Shown: piece by piece, positions 51,798-60,732 of the stretch
How positions within the stretch are numbered: the stretch's first letter is position 1
How the letters are laid out: each line of letters starts with the position of its first letter
NCBI GenBank assembly: GCA_963923035.1
Contig: CAWUKT010000026.1
Span: forward strand, 1 to 64,000
Direction of reading: 5' to 3'
DNA: 64,000 nt
Origin: CAWUKT01 sp963923035
Lineage (GTDB): Bacteria > Bacteroidota > Bacteroidia > J057 > JADKCL01
Made by a program: the position numbers and the translations under genes
Notes under the pieces: generated by a model
What the model was told of the DNA's origin: nothing
The model's database searches: none
What the model saw: the letters and a program-made list of their open reading frames with translations, nothing else

Positions 51798-52526
51798 CTA
51801 AAGTCCTCGTTTTTGATCGGCCCAGTACGGCTGGGACGAAATCTGTTTGCCCGAAACCCCTCTCCGCAACAATCCCTGTCGGAAATTCTTGATGGAAGCC
51901 GCCCGCCCACAGAGGTAGAAGTGGGCGTCTTGCCAGGTATTCCACAGGAAAGGCGGCAGGTCATCCAGCCATTCGATGGCCTCCTGAGCGGGAGCATCCT
52001 GGGATTTCTTCACTTTTTCTGCCTCCAGGTCCACCAGGCCCGGCCACGAAAAATGAGGATCGTCCAGCTCCATCAGGCACAGGTATTCCTCATCCCGCGC
52101 ATGCACCACCGATTGCAGTTGGGAGAACAGGGCCAGACCGGTCTCATCCCCAAAAAAGAAGTGAAACCCCGTCCCCGGCTTGAATTTGAGCCTGCCTCCT
52201 GGTCCCATCAGGCGGACCTCGTCCCCTGGCTGCAAGGCCTCCGCCCAGGCACTCCCGGGCCCCTTGCGGTGGAGGTAAAAGAGCAATTCGCAAATGCCCT
52301 TCCGGACATCGTAGCGCATCGGGGTATAGTGGCGAAAATCCCGCTCATTGATGCGGAACTCGATGACCTGACCGGGTTCAAACGTGGTCCGTTGGAGGTC
52401 CCCGACCAAGCGTACCAACTTCAGTTGAGGGGCCAGGTACTGCGTAGAAGCCACCCGAACCGGGTGAATCATCCCGCTCATGACCTTCTCGACGCCGTCA
52501 GCGAGCCATTTTGCTAGTCGTGGCAT
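51798..52526 (-). CDS. Siderophore-interacting protein (ferric-siderophore reductase, FAD)
   Basis: 242 residues from ATG 52526; the longer frame uses TTG. FAD-binding RHYTPMRYD (the RxYTxR motif), FYLHRKGPGSAWAEAL for the flavin phosphate, GDEVRLMGPGG, and the NAD(P)H domain FFGDETGLALFSQL. SIP-family flavoproteins (ViuB/FscN type) reduce ferric siderophores in the cytoplasm to release Fe(II). It heads the operon with the two ABC half-transporters, consistent with import followed by reduction. Divergent from the AraC regulator across a region with the operator at 52560. Confidence 0.9.
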   Translation of the reverse strand: MPRLAKWLADGVEKVMSGMIHPVRVASTQYLAPQLKLVRLVGDLQRTTFEPGQVIEFRINERDFRHYTPMRYDVRKGICELLFYLHRKGPGSAWAEALQPGDEVRLMGPGGRLKFKPGTGFHFFFGDETGLALFSQLQSVVHARDEEYLCLMELDDPHFSWPGLVDLEAEKVKKSQDAPAQEAIEWLDDLPPFLWNTWQDAHFYLCGRAASIKNFRQGLLRRGVSGKQISSQPYWADQKRGL

Positions 52527-52559
52527 AGGTGTCAAATTTGAGAATAACCGAGCCGCTTA

Positions 52560-52580
52560 TTTGGATTCATTCTAAATAAG
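52560..52580. promoter_or_regulatory. Candidate iron-responsive operator, site 2
   Basis: TTTGGATTCATTCTAAATAAG matches site 1 (46006) at 19 of 21 positions. It sits inside a longer palindrome with perfect 8-bp arms, GCTTATTT ... AAATAAGC (52555-52581). It lies 34 bp upstream of the SIP start and 83 bp upstream of the AraC start, so it can control both. Confidence 0.7.
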
Positions 52581-52662
52581 CGATAATTTTTACCCAAGCT
52601 AACTCCATTTAACCTCTATGCTCCTACGGCATTGGGAGTTTATACTACGATAAAGGTAGAAT

Positions 52663-53646
52663 ATGAAACTCAGCATCTGGTCCCGGGCATCTGGGAATAA
52701 ACTGTTTGAGATGGAACACCCCGAGAACGATTCGTTCTTTCAGGCTCCTTCCAACCTGAATTTTCAGTTTGAGAAAAAAGAGCTCCAGGGGCATTATACT
52801 GGCTACCAACTGGGGAACATGCTGCTCGGCTACGGCAATTTCTCCCATGCCGAGCCCATCGACCTGGAATTTGAAAGCGAGGTCGAAACCGTAGAACTCC
52901 ACTTCAAGTTGGCCGGGCGCACCGAGACCTGCGACCGGAGCCGGATCAACTACTGCCAATTCGACGGCAACCAGCAAAACCTAATGTATGCAGCCGGCTT
53001 CCGGGGCTATTCCACCATCTACGCCCAACAAAACACCGAGTTTTTCGAAATCAATTTCCGGCCCCAGGATTTTCTCAGCTACCTCCCCCGGGAGGGCCAC
53101 CTGTTCGACCAATTCCGCAACCAAATCGAGCGGGGATCCAGCGCCCTCCTCCTGGACCACAATCCAGCCATTTCCCCCCGGGCCCGCGTGCTAATCCAGG
53201 ACCTGATCCACTGCCAACGAACTGGTGTCTACCGGCAAATGCTGGTGGAATCCCGGGTCCTCGAATTGTTGATGCTCCAATTTGAAGCCGCTGAATCCGC
53301 AGGCAACACCTCCGAAAGCGTGCTTTCCAAGGCCGTCCTCGAGAAAATGCACTTCATCCGCGAGTTCATTTCCCAGCACACCGACGAACACTTCACCCTC
53401 CAGGAACTCGCCCGCAAAGTCGGGACCAATGTCTTCACCCTCAAACAAGGGTTCAAACAGGCCTTTGGGACGACCGTCTTTGGGTACTGGAATTGCCTCC
53501 GAATGGCCTACGCCCGCCGACTCCTGCTGGATGGACGCCTGCCCATCAAAGTGGTGGCCGAGAAGGTCGGCTACAAGCACCCCCAACATTTCTCCACCGC
53601 CTTCAAAAAACATTTTGGCGTCTCGCCCAGTAAACTCTTGGCCTGA
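52663..53646 (+). CDS. AraC-family regulator, PchR-like
   Basis: 327 residues. N-terminal ligand-binding part (~1-220) with a FFEINFRPQDFLSYLP segment typical of siderophore-sensing PchR relatives. C-terminal AraC HTH pair ~230-327: IREFISQHTDEHFTLQELARKVGTNVFTLKQGFKQAFGTTVFGYWNCLRMAYARRLL and VVAEKVGYKHPQHFSTAFKKHFGVSPSKL. Such regulators activate receptor and transporter genes when the cognate ferric siderophore enters. Divergent from the SIP-ABC operon; the ChaN gene follows 33 bp downstream. Confidence 0.9.
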   Translation: MKLSIWSRASGNKLFEMEHPENDSFFQAPSNLNFQFEKKELQGHYTGYQLGNMLLGYGNFSHAEPIDLEFESEVETVELHFKLAGRTETCDRSRINYCQFDGNQQNLMYAAGFRGYSTIYAQQNTEFFEINFRPQDFLSYLPREGHLFDQFRNQIERGSSALLLDHNPAISPRARVLIQDLIHCQRTGVYRQMLVESRVLELLMLQFEAAESAGNTSESVLSKAVLEKMHFIREFISQHTDEHFTLQELARKVGTNVFTLKQGFKQAFGTTVFGYWNCLRMAYARRLLLDGRLPIKVVAEKVGYKHPQHFSTAFKKHFGVSPSKLLA

Positions 53647-53679
53647 TCTCCACGAAAATCCCTACCTGATCCACAACCA

Positions 53680-54609
53680 ATGAAAACCCTTCGGGAAACC
53701 ACCAAACCTCCAGCCAGACACGGCATTCCCAGAGCCCAAATGATGGCCCTGGGCTTTTTCCTGGTGCTGCTCCCCGGGCTCCTCCCCGCCCAGAACACCG
53801 CGGACACCTCCTTCGTCGTGTATGCCACTGCCCGACAGACAGTCATCGAATTGCCCGAAATCGTTGCCCAGGTCGCGGAAGCCGACGTTCTCTTCTTCGG
53901 AGAAGACCACGAAAATCTCGTCGGGCACCAGATCCAGGACCGTCTCTATGGGCTCTTGCTCAAGGAATTCGGGGACGTGACCCTCAGCCTGGAGATGTTC
54001 GAGACCGACTGCCAACTGGTCTTGGATGAATACCTCGCCGGCCACATCACCGAATCCAAATTTCGGGCCGCCGCCCGCCCCTGGCCCAACTACGCGGAAG
54101 CCTACCGGCCATTGGTAGAGCAGGCCAAAGAGGCGAACCAGACCGTGATCGCTGCCAATGCACCGCGCCGCTACGTAAATCTGGTCTCCCGAAAAGGGAT
54201 TGGGGCCCTGGATCAACTCCCCAAGGACTCCCGCCGGCATCTCGCCCCATTGCCCATTGAAATGGGGGATGGAGGTTATCTGGAGCGATTTGAAACGGCA
54301 ATGGGCGGCATCCACATAGGCATGGGCAGCGAAATGTTTGAGGCCCAGTGCACCTGGGACGCCACCATGGCCCACCGCATTGTGCAGGGCTGGAAGCAGG
54401 ACAAGAAACGCCTCATTTTTCACCTCGCCGGCCGGTTCCACACCGATTACCAATCCGGGACCGTCGCCCAGGTCAAGCGCCTCCGCAAGGGCCTGAACGT
54501 GATGAATATTTCCGCCTTTCCGGTGGACGACCTCGACAACATTGACTTCGAGCAATACGCTGGACAGGCCGATTTTGTCATTTTCTTAAAACAAGACCCG
54601 GAAGATTGA
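53680..54609 (+). CDS. ChaN-like exported heme/iron-associated protein
   Basis: 309 residues. Signal segment MMALGFFLVLLPGLLPA after a basic n-region. Blocks of the ChaN/haem-binding-uptake family: VLFFGEDHENLVGHQIQDRLY (about 70-90), TLSLEMFETDCQLVLDEYL, NAPRRYVNLVSRKG, EAQCTWDATMAHRIV, LIFHLAGRFHTDYQSG. The HE/EMF/GxFH pattern is conserved in this family, in which ChaN of Campylobacter binds heme. Probably co-transcribed with the AraC regulator, closing the iron locus. Confidence 0.82.
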   Translation: MKTLRETTKPPARHGIPRAQMMALGFFLVLLPGLLPAQNTADTSFVVYATARQTVIELPEIVAQVAEADVLFFGEDHENLVGHQIQDRLYGLLLKEFGDVTLSLEMFETDCQLVLDEYLAGHITESKFRAAARPWPNYAEAYRPLVEQAKEANQTVIAANAPRRYVNLVSRKGIGALDQLPKDSRRHLAPLPIEMGDGGYLERFETAMGGIHIGMGSEMFEAQCTWDATMAHRIVQGWKQDKKRLIFHLAGRFHTDYQSGTVAQVKRLRKGLNVMNISAFPVDDLDNIDFEQYAGQADFVIFLKQDPED

Positions 54610-54636
54610 AAACCGGCTCGGGGCTGGGAGTTTGAG

Positions 54637-54741
54637 GAGGGCGGTCCCGGCGCTCACGCCGCCGGGCGGTCCCTCCGGCAGTCGCTCCGCTCACGCGGGA
54701 GCTCCAACAGACGCCTCCGACACCTACCGCGGATTCCTGGC
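54637..54741. repeat. Dispersed 105-bp repeat, copy B
   Basis: Second copy of the element at 38709, in the same orientation, 27 bp after the ChaN stop. Identical over long stretches (for example the 5' half through GGGAGCTCCAAC). Confidence 0.9.
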
Positions 54742-54837
54742 AATGGCGAGCTTCCTCGAAATTGCCTCCTCAAGGGGGCAGATCGACGCCCAATTATCTT
54801 CGGCCTTTCCGGCCTCATGGCGCCTTAGTCCGCTGTC

Positions 54838-55150
54838 TTGGCGGGCATTCCTCAAAGATCGTGGGGCGCGCCCAGCGTCGAGCTGAGTGGGCCCAGCCCG
54901 ATCTTAGGGGGTGCCCAAAGGTTCGCTGGACACGCCCGGCCCATCGCCGGGAGAGGCCGGCCTCCCTTTAGGGGGGACCTGAAGGTCGGCTGGGCATGCC
55001 CGGTCTCTTATCGGGCGGGGCCAGCCCGAACTTGGGGGGTGCCCAAAGGTTCGCTGGGCGCGCCCGCCTCGTAGCTGGACGAGGCCAGCTCACCCTTAGG
55101 GGGTACCCGGCCCCTTGCCGGGCAGGCTCAGTTCGGGGCCGGGCTTGCCC
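54838..55150. repeat. 64-bp GC-rich tandem repeats with internal palindromes
   Basis: Units aligned on CTTAGGGGGTGCCCAAAGG / TTTAGGGGGGACCTGAAGG / CTTGGGGGGTGCCCAAAGG / CTTAGGGGGTACCC begin at 54903, about 54967, 55031 and 55094, a period of 63-64 bp; a diverged unit precedes them. Each unit carries a hairpin-forming GCCCGG...CCGGGC-type segment of variable sequence. No gene is supported in 54610-55567. The rest of that stretch (55150-55567) holds only the presumed promoter of the sensor gene. Confidence 0.8.
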
Positions 55151-55567
55151 AGCTCCGGGCTGGGCCCAGCGATGGAGAGGCAAGTCCAACTTTCCCCTCA
55201 GTCAGAACCGTCTCTAAATTTTCATCCGTAAACTACTTTTCATTTTCACGTCAAGTCTGCACCTTTTTACCTACACCATTCGAGGGATGAATAGCCCCGG
55301 TTGTCGATGCCGGAGAAAGGGCAAGGCCATTCGGCCGGTTCTTCCAAGTTATTGCCATGTGGCCCAGTCACCTGAGGGTGAGTCCATTGGTGAAGGAGTG
55401 GAAAAAGTCGCCCCTTCATTCATTCTGGCTCCTTATTCCTAGGTTCTGCCTCCTTGGTTCCGTTCTCTTTTTGCTGCCTGTCTCCCTCCCGGAAGGATCA
55501 AGTTTTATTTTCCATTCCCCTGTTATATCTTCAAGCCCAGCTAAAAAGTCTAGTAATCATAAGTTCT

Positions 55568-58500
55568 GTGCGTAGGCAGGTTTCCATTATTGTGGTAGCT
55601 GTGTTTCTGTGTCTCTCCGGCAAGGGCTGGGGGCAGAAGTACAATTTCAGTTTTGAGCACATCGGCATGGAAGATGGTCTTCCGGCTCGGATGGTCTACC
55701 ATATTGCCCAGGATGGGGATGGCTTTTTGTGGGTCAGCACGCAGTTGGGGATTCACCGGTTTGATGGCCGCTATTTCAAGACCTATTCCAATGTCAGTCT
55801 CGGCCTGCCCAGTCGGTCTCCCGGTCTCCTCGTATTTGACGGAGACCACGGATTGTGGATTTCCTGTCCCATTCCGAACGAAGGCCGTTCCCGCACCATC
55901 ATATTAGATACCAAAACCTATCGGTTCTTGTCCGTAGAGGAGGCCACAAATGGCTTGGTGGAGGCGCAGGATGTGATGACCATTGCGGCGCCGCACCGAT
56001 CCGAAAAGGGGGTTCTCTACGTCCAGCCCGATGGCACCTTGATGCACTACGACGGGGCGCTGAGGAGTTATGGACGGTTCAATGCGGGAAAAGGGGGAAC
56101 TCTGAGGGGCGGGGCACAAAGGCGTTTACTGGTATTGGGGGCGGGAGCGCTGTGCCCAGCGGATCAGCCCGGGGAAACCCTCTCTCTGCATTTCTTTTGC
56201 CCACTACTATTCCCAGCACCCCCAGTCCAAATTCTCTCTGAATGCTGATCCCATCTTGTGGTTCGCCCGGCCGGAGAAACATTGGACGTATATCATTCGG
56301 GACCAACAGCTTCAACCCCTGGAGTTTCCCGGCGTAATTCCGGACAAGATGCGCTATCCTATCGCCCTGGAAGATGAATATTTCATTTATGCCAGCCGGG
56401 ACAGCTTCATTGCCTGCAAGTCCTCCGGGGAGATGATCGCCTCCAGCCCGGCCTTCCAAAACCATACTGCCTCCGATGAGAACCGGGTCTTTGAAATATT
56501 TGAAGATCGCCAGTCCAATTTGTGGGTGGCCACGGTCGACGGACTGTACAAAATCTCGGTCCTCCCCAATTATTTTGAGACCTTCAACGAAGGATTCAGC
56601 ACCCACGGACTCCTGCCCGAGGGGAATCGCCTGTGGGCGACCGGCAAGGAATACTTCGCTTATTTGGACATCCAAACCGGTCAGCGACGTATCCTGGCCC
56701 ACGAAAGGCCGGTCAACTCATTTTTCAAAGACTCCGAGCAGGTCATTTGGGGGCTGTCCCAGTGGAGCAGGTTTATGCGCTATACCCCCGACAACGATTC
56801 CCTTCGTTTGGTGGCTTCTCCCCACATCGTGTCCATGCTCGACGCCCTTGAAAAGGAATCCTCGCTGTGGGTAGGCACCCACAAAGGCGTCTACCGAACC
56901 GGGGGGCTGTATTCGAACGGAGATTCCATTCACATGGACCTGGTCGCGGGGCAAACCGAAAGCAATACCATGAAAGTGCGAGCGCTGTTGGATCGGGGAA
57001 ATGAAGTCTGGGCCGCAGGAACGAAGGGACTGATGATTTTTGATGCTGACGCCGGAGGACTCCTCCGGCACATTGGAGAAGAAGCCGGGCTGCCATTTAC
57101 CGACCTGAACCATCTGTATGTGGATGAGGCAGGTAATTGTTGGTTGGCCTCCCGGGGAGGAGGGCTGATCCGCTGGAACCCCAAAAAAAATGATTTCCGG
57201 CAGTTCACGATCCAGGATGGCCTGTCCAATGACAATATCTATGCGGTCATGGAGGACGGAAATGGGACCCTGTGGTTGCCCAGCGATTACGGGCTGATGT
57301 GTTTCGAAAAGGAAAGTGGTGACGTCCGGGTCTTTCACCGGGACAACGGCCTCCTCCACGAGGAATTCAATACCCTGTCCTACGCCCGGGATTCCCTGGG
57401 ATTCTTCTATTTTGGGGGTCTCCGGGGTGTGGTAAAATTCCATCCCGACAGCCTCTCTTCCACCTTACCTTCTCCCAACCAGCAACTCCTGGCCTCGGAG
57501 ATAAGGGTCCTTGAAGGGGGCGCCAACTCCTATGAAGACCGCCTGGAAGCCTATACCCACCAGAACCAAGTGGAATTGGCACCGAACGATCAATTGCTTG
57601 AAATCAAGGTCAGCAACCTGGACTTTACTGGCACCCAAAAGAAGGAGCTTGCCTATCGGCTCCAGGGGTACCATCCCAACTGGATCTATCCGACGGGCAA
57701 CCTCATTTCCCTGATGAACCCTCCCTACGGGAATTATACGCTCCAGGTCAAGGCCCGGAGTTCGTCCGGCATTTGGCTCCCCCCTTCCCTCGAGATTCCC
57801 ATCCAAGTCCGCTCCCCCTATTACTACAATGTCTGGTTCTGGTTGACCGTATTCGTTTTGCTTTCGATTGCCCTATGGGGGATGCTTCGGCTACGGATTC
57901 GATCGCTGAAGAATGCCCGAAACAGGATGGAGATTGAGGTCAAAAAACGGACGCAGACCATTGCCCAGCAGGCCGAAGAGTTGGAAGAACTGTCCCAGGT
58001 CAAGTCCCGTTTCTTCTCCAATATCACCCATGAATTTAGGACTCCATTGACGCTGATCATCGGGCCGCTGAAGCAAATCCTCAGTGCCCCCCTGGGGAAA
58101 GAAACGCCCCTTCGGCTCCAGGGCGTCCTCCGCAACTCCGAAAGCCTCCTCGGCCTGATCAACCAACTGCTGGACATTTCCAAGTTAGAGCATGGGAAGA
58201 TGGAGGTGGAACGGAAGCACGGAGACATTGCCTTTTTTACCCAGGACCTCCTCACTTCTTTCATCCAACTGGCCAATCAAAAGGGCATTTCACTGGTCTA
58301 TACGGTCCGCCCCGAGAACATAGAACTCGAATTTGACCGGGACAAATGGGAAAAGGTCCTGAATAACCTCCTGTCGAATGCCATCAAATTCACGCCTTCT
58401 GGAGGCCGGATCGATGTGGAGCTGTCTCTGGAAAAGGAGGAATTCCCCCACCAGCTTCAATTGAAGGTGCGGGACACGGGGGTGGGGATCGCACCGGAAG

Positions 58501-59522
58501 ATTGGGACAAAGTGTTTGACCGCTTCTATCAGCCCAGCCAGCCCCGGTATTCCGGAACCCAAGGAACCGGAATTGGACTGGCCTTGGTAAAGGAGCTCAT
58601 CGAGTTGCAGGGAGGGAATATCTCCGTCACCGGCCAGCCGGATGAAGGCTGTGAATTCACCGTACTCCTCCCTTTTGCTGCCCCGACGCCCTTGAATTTG
58701 GAGCAAGTGGTTCCCCAGCAAGACGGCAAGCTCCGCTTGCTGCTCATCGAGGACAACGACGAACTCCGGGCCTATATCCGGTCCTGCTTTGCCCCCGATC
58801 TCTACGAAATCTGGGAGGCTTCCGACGGTTCGCAGGGCGTCGCGCTGGCCCGGGAATTGGTCCCGGACCTCATCATTTCGGACATCATGATGCCCAATAT
58901 GGATGGCTTTGAGGTCACCCAGCACCTGCGACAGCACCTGGCCACGTCCCATATCCCCATCATCCTGTTGACCGCCAAATCTTCGCTGGAAAGCCGGTTG
59001 GAGGGGCTGCGAAAAGGGGCCGATGCCTATTTATCCAAACCCTTCAGTCCCGAGGAGTTGCGGCTGAGGGTGGAAAAACTGATCGCACTGCGGGAACTGT
59101 ACAAGGAGCGCTTTCGCCCTTCCCGGGACGCCCATCAACTTCCTCCCTCACTCCCGCCCGACCATGAATTGGATCCCTCCGAACGCTTCATGGCCGACCT
59201 GAAATCCTTCGTCACTGCTAACCTGGCCAACCCCGAACTCAAAGTCTCCCTGATCACCCACCATTTCGGCATCAGCCGGGCCCAGTTCTACCGTAAACTC
59301 CAATCCATCTCCGAACTGGGCGTCTCCGAACTCATTCGCTCTGCCCGGTGTGAGGCTGCCCTTCAATTGATTCGCCAGCAGGAATGCACAATGGCTGAGA
59401 TTGCCTATGAAGTGGGATTTTCATCGCCCAGCCAATTCTCAAGGTCCTTCAAGACCCACTATGGCAAGAGCCCCAAAGAACTCCAGGGAGAACTATCCCT
59501 CCTGGCCGGCTCCCAAAACTGA
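55568..59522 (+). CDS. Hybrid two-component system sensor/regulator, split by a one-base frameshift
   Basis: About 1317 residues if one G in 56111-56114 is removed, which joins TLRGG to HKGVYWYWGRERC without gap. Proposed start is GTG 55568 (signal peptide VRRQVSIIVVAVFLCLSGKGWG). Sensor: propeller repeats (FSFEHIGMEDGLPARMVYHIAQDGDGFLWVST; FEIFEDRQSNLWVATVDGLYKI; GLSNDNIYAVMEDGNGTLWLPSDYGL) and a Y_Y_Y domain (LAYRLQGYHPNW). Membrane helix VWFWLTVFVLLSIALWGML. Histidine kinase: FFSNITHEFRTPLTL (His), NNLLSNAIKFTPSGG, DTGVGI, GTGIGLALV. Receiver: LLLIEDNDE, IISDIMMPNMDG (Asp), SKPFSPEEL. C-terminal AraC HTH. This is the HTCS type used for glycan sensing; the target operon is not identified. 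Confidence 0.85.
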
Positions 59523-59548
59523 TTTCATTTTTCTCCCTCTCCCACGAC

Positions 59549-59578
59549 AAAAAGAGCTGCCTTTGGGAAAGACAGCTC
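59549..59578 (-). terminator. Terminator of the repeat-protein gene
   Basis: On the minus strand an 11-bp stem (GAGCTGTCTTT / AAAGGCAGCTC, one mismatch) is followed by TTTTTG. It lies 35 bp past the stop at 59613 and between convergent genes. Confidence 0.85.
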
Positions 59579-59612
59579 ATTCTGCTAAAAATCAACGTTG
59601 AGATAAGTGAAC

Positions 59613-59966
59613 TTAATCTAAGAGTCCGAGGACGAAGGCCGCGGCGGCCCCCTGCTTGATCCGATCTGATCCAGTGTTCATCCAGGCAGTCTCCACCGTC
59701 CAGTCAGAGGCAGAGTAAAAACTTCCGTCTGATGCAATCCAACCTACTTCTGTGGTCCAATCGGCAGAAGAGTAAATACAGCCATCGCTGGCGATCCAGG
59801 CAACTTCCGTGGTCCAATCGTCGGAAGTATATACGCATCCGTCGCTGGCAATCCAGGCGACTTCCGTGGTCCAGTCTGTGGACAGGTAGACGCTGCTTTG
59901 GGCGGAAAGGATGGAGGTGGCTCCAAGGGCCATGAACAAGGCTATAAACAGGGACAGTTTTTTCAT
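59613..59966 (-). CDS. Small exported protein of four 20-residue repeats
   Basis: 117 residues. Signal peptide MKKLSLFIALFMALGATSILSA, then four units on the pattern VYxSxDWTTEVAWIASDGC (units 1-3 nearly identical, unit 4 diverged: FYSASDWTVETAWMNTGSD), then a hydrophobic end AAAAFVLGLLD. Each unit splits into two ~10-residue strands, suggesting a small beta-solenoid or knot; the pattern recalls, without matching, the septoil-knot (DUF6150) repeat proteins. A Cys recurs at the end of units 1 and 2. Own terminator at 59549. Function unknown. Confidence 0.8.
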   Translation of the reverse strand: MKKLSLFIALFMALGATSILSAQSSVYLSTDWTTEVAWIASDGCVYTSDDWTTEVAWIASDGCIYSSADWTTEVGWIASDGSFYSASDWTVETAWMNTGSDRIKQGAAAAFVLGLLD

Positions 59967-60011
59967 GATGATGTTGTATGTGTGAGTTTGAGGTAAAAAT
60001 GAATGGGGCGC

Positions 60012-60446
60012 TTACTTCTTGCCCAGGCTGTTCCACTTGGTGAATTGGGCCGGGGTCAGGATGTCCTTCATCCCTTGCTGGATGGCCGGGTTTCTTTTGG
60101 CCTTTCCGTAGGCGACGCGGAGGGTATGCTCGGAGGCGGATACGGTCGGGCGCTCGCTCCCATGCTTCACCTTGGGGCGGGAACTGGCGTGAGAGGTTTT
60201 CTTGGCGGCAGCATTTTCCCGCGCCGTGCGGTCGGCCGAAGAGGTCCGGTGGGAAGTCCGGGCGGATTCCCGGCTTTGCCGGATTTTGTCTTCTTCCGAA
60301 TTGTACAGCTGCTTAACGGCTTGTTTCTGGGCATTGCTCAGACTGAGGTACGTGGCAATGCTTTCGCTTTCATCTTTGGCCATGTTTTGGGCGCTGACTG
60401 CCAAACCGGCAAACAGCAGCACAAAAGCTAATAGAAATGTTTTCAT
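60012..60446 (-). CDS. Small exported basic protein with LTPAQ-type motif
   Basis: 144 residues. Signal peptide MKTFLLAFVLLFAGLAVSA. Helical, highly charged: YLSLSNAQKQAVKQLYNSEEDKIRQS and a Ser/Arg/Lys-rich middle (SARTSHRTSSADRTAREN), then ILTPAQFTKWNSL. The two LSxxQ/LTxxQ helices resemble Spy/CpxP-like periplasmic proteins, but the family is not certain. Same strand as the neighbouring small exported repeat protein, 46 bp upstream of it. Confidence 0.7.
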   Translation of the reverse strand: MKTFLLAFVLLFAGLAVSAQNMAKDESESIATYLSLSNAQKQAVKQLYNSEEDKIRQSRESARTSHRTSSADRTARENAAAKKTSHASSRPKVKHGSERPTVSASEHTLRVAYGKAKRNPAIQQGMKDILTPAQFTKWNSLGKK

Positions 60447-60675
60447 TTGGTTGATACTTTAAGTTTGAATTCTACAAGAGAGTGCGGGAGATATGTACAC
60501 GTGAACTTTAGATCCCCACACTTCTCTGCCTGCATTTGTTCCAGGCCCTGCAAGTCTAAAATTTCGATCCAGAAGAGGCTTTTCAATTCGTCTCAAAGTG
60601 TTGCGTTTTCATCTCTTCCTCCCCAAACCGGCCCCTACGGCCTCCCAGGACCTATTTCTCTGCTTCCCCCAAAAC

Positions 60676-60705
60676 CAAAAATGGCGCCCCCCAGCAGGGA
60701 GCGCC
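60676..60705 (-). terminator. Terminator of the T9SS protein gene
   Basis: On the minus strand GGCGCTCCC / GGGGGCGCC forms a 9-bp stem with one G-T pair, followed by ATTTTTGG. It lies about 27 bp past the stop at 60733. Confidence 0.85.
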
Positions 60706-60732
60706 TCCAATTAAAATCCGAATAAACAATCC

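Noticed and set aside
54838..55150. CRISPR array
   Set aside because: The 64-bp units are continuous tandem repeats with no unique spacers of constant length and no cas genes.
54610..55567. Small proteins encoded in the repeat region (several 60-85 residue frames)
   Set aside because: Frames are broken by the 64-bp period, lack signal or domain features, and follow GC-rich repeats.
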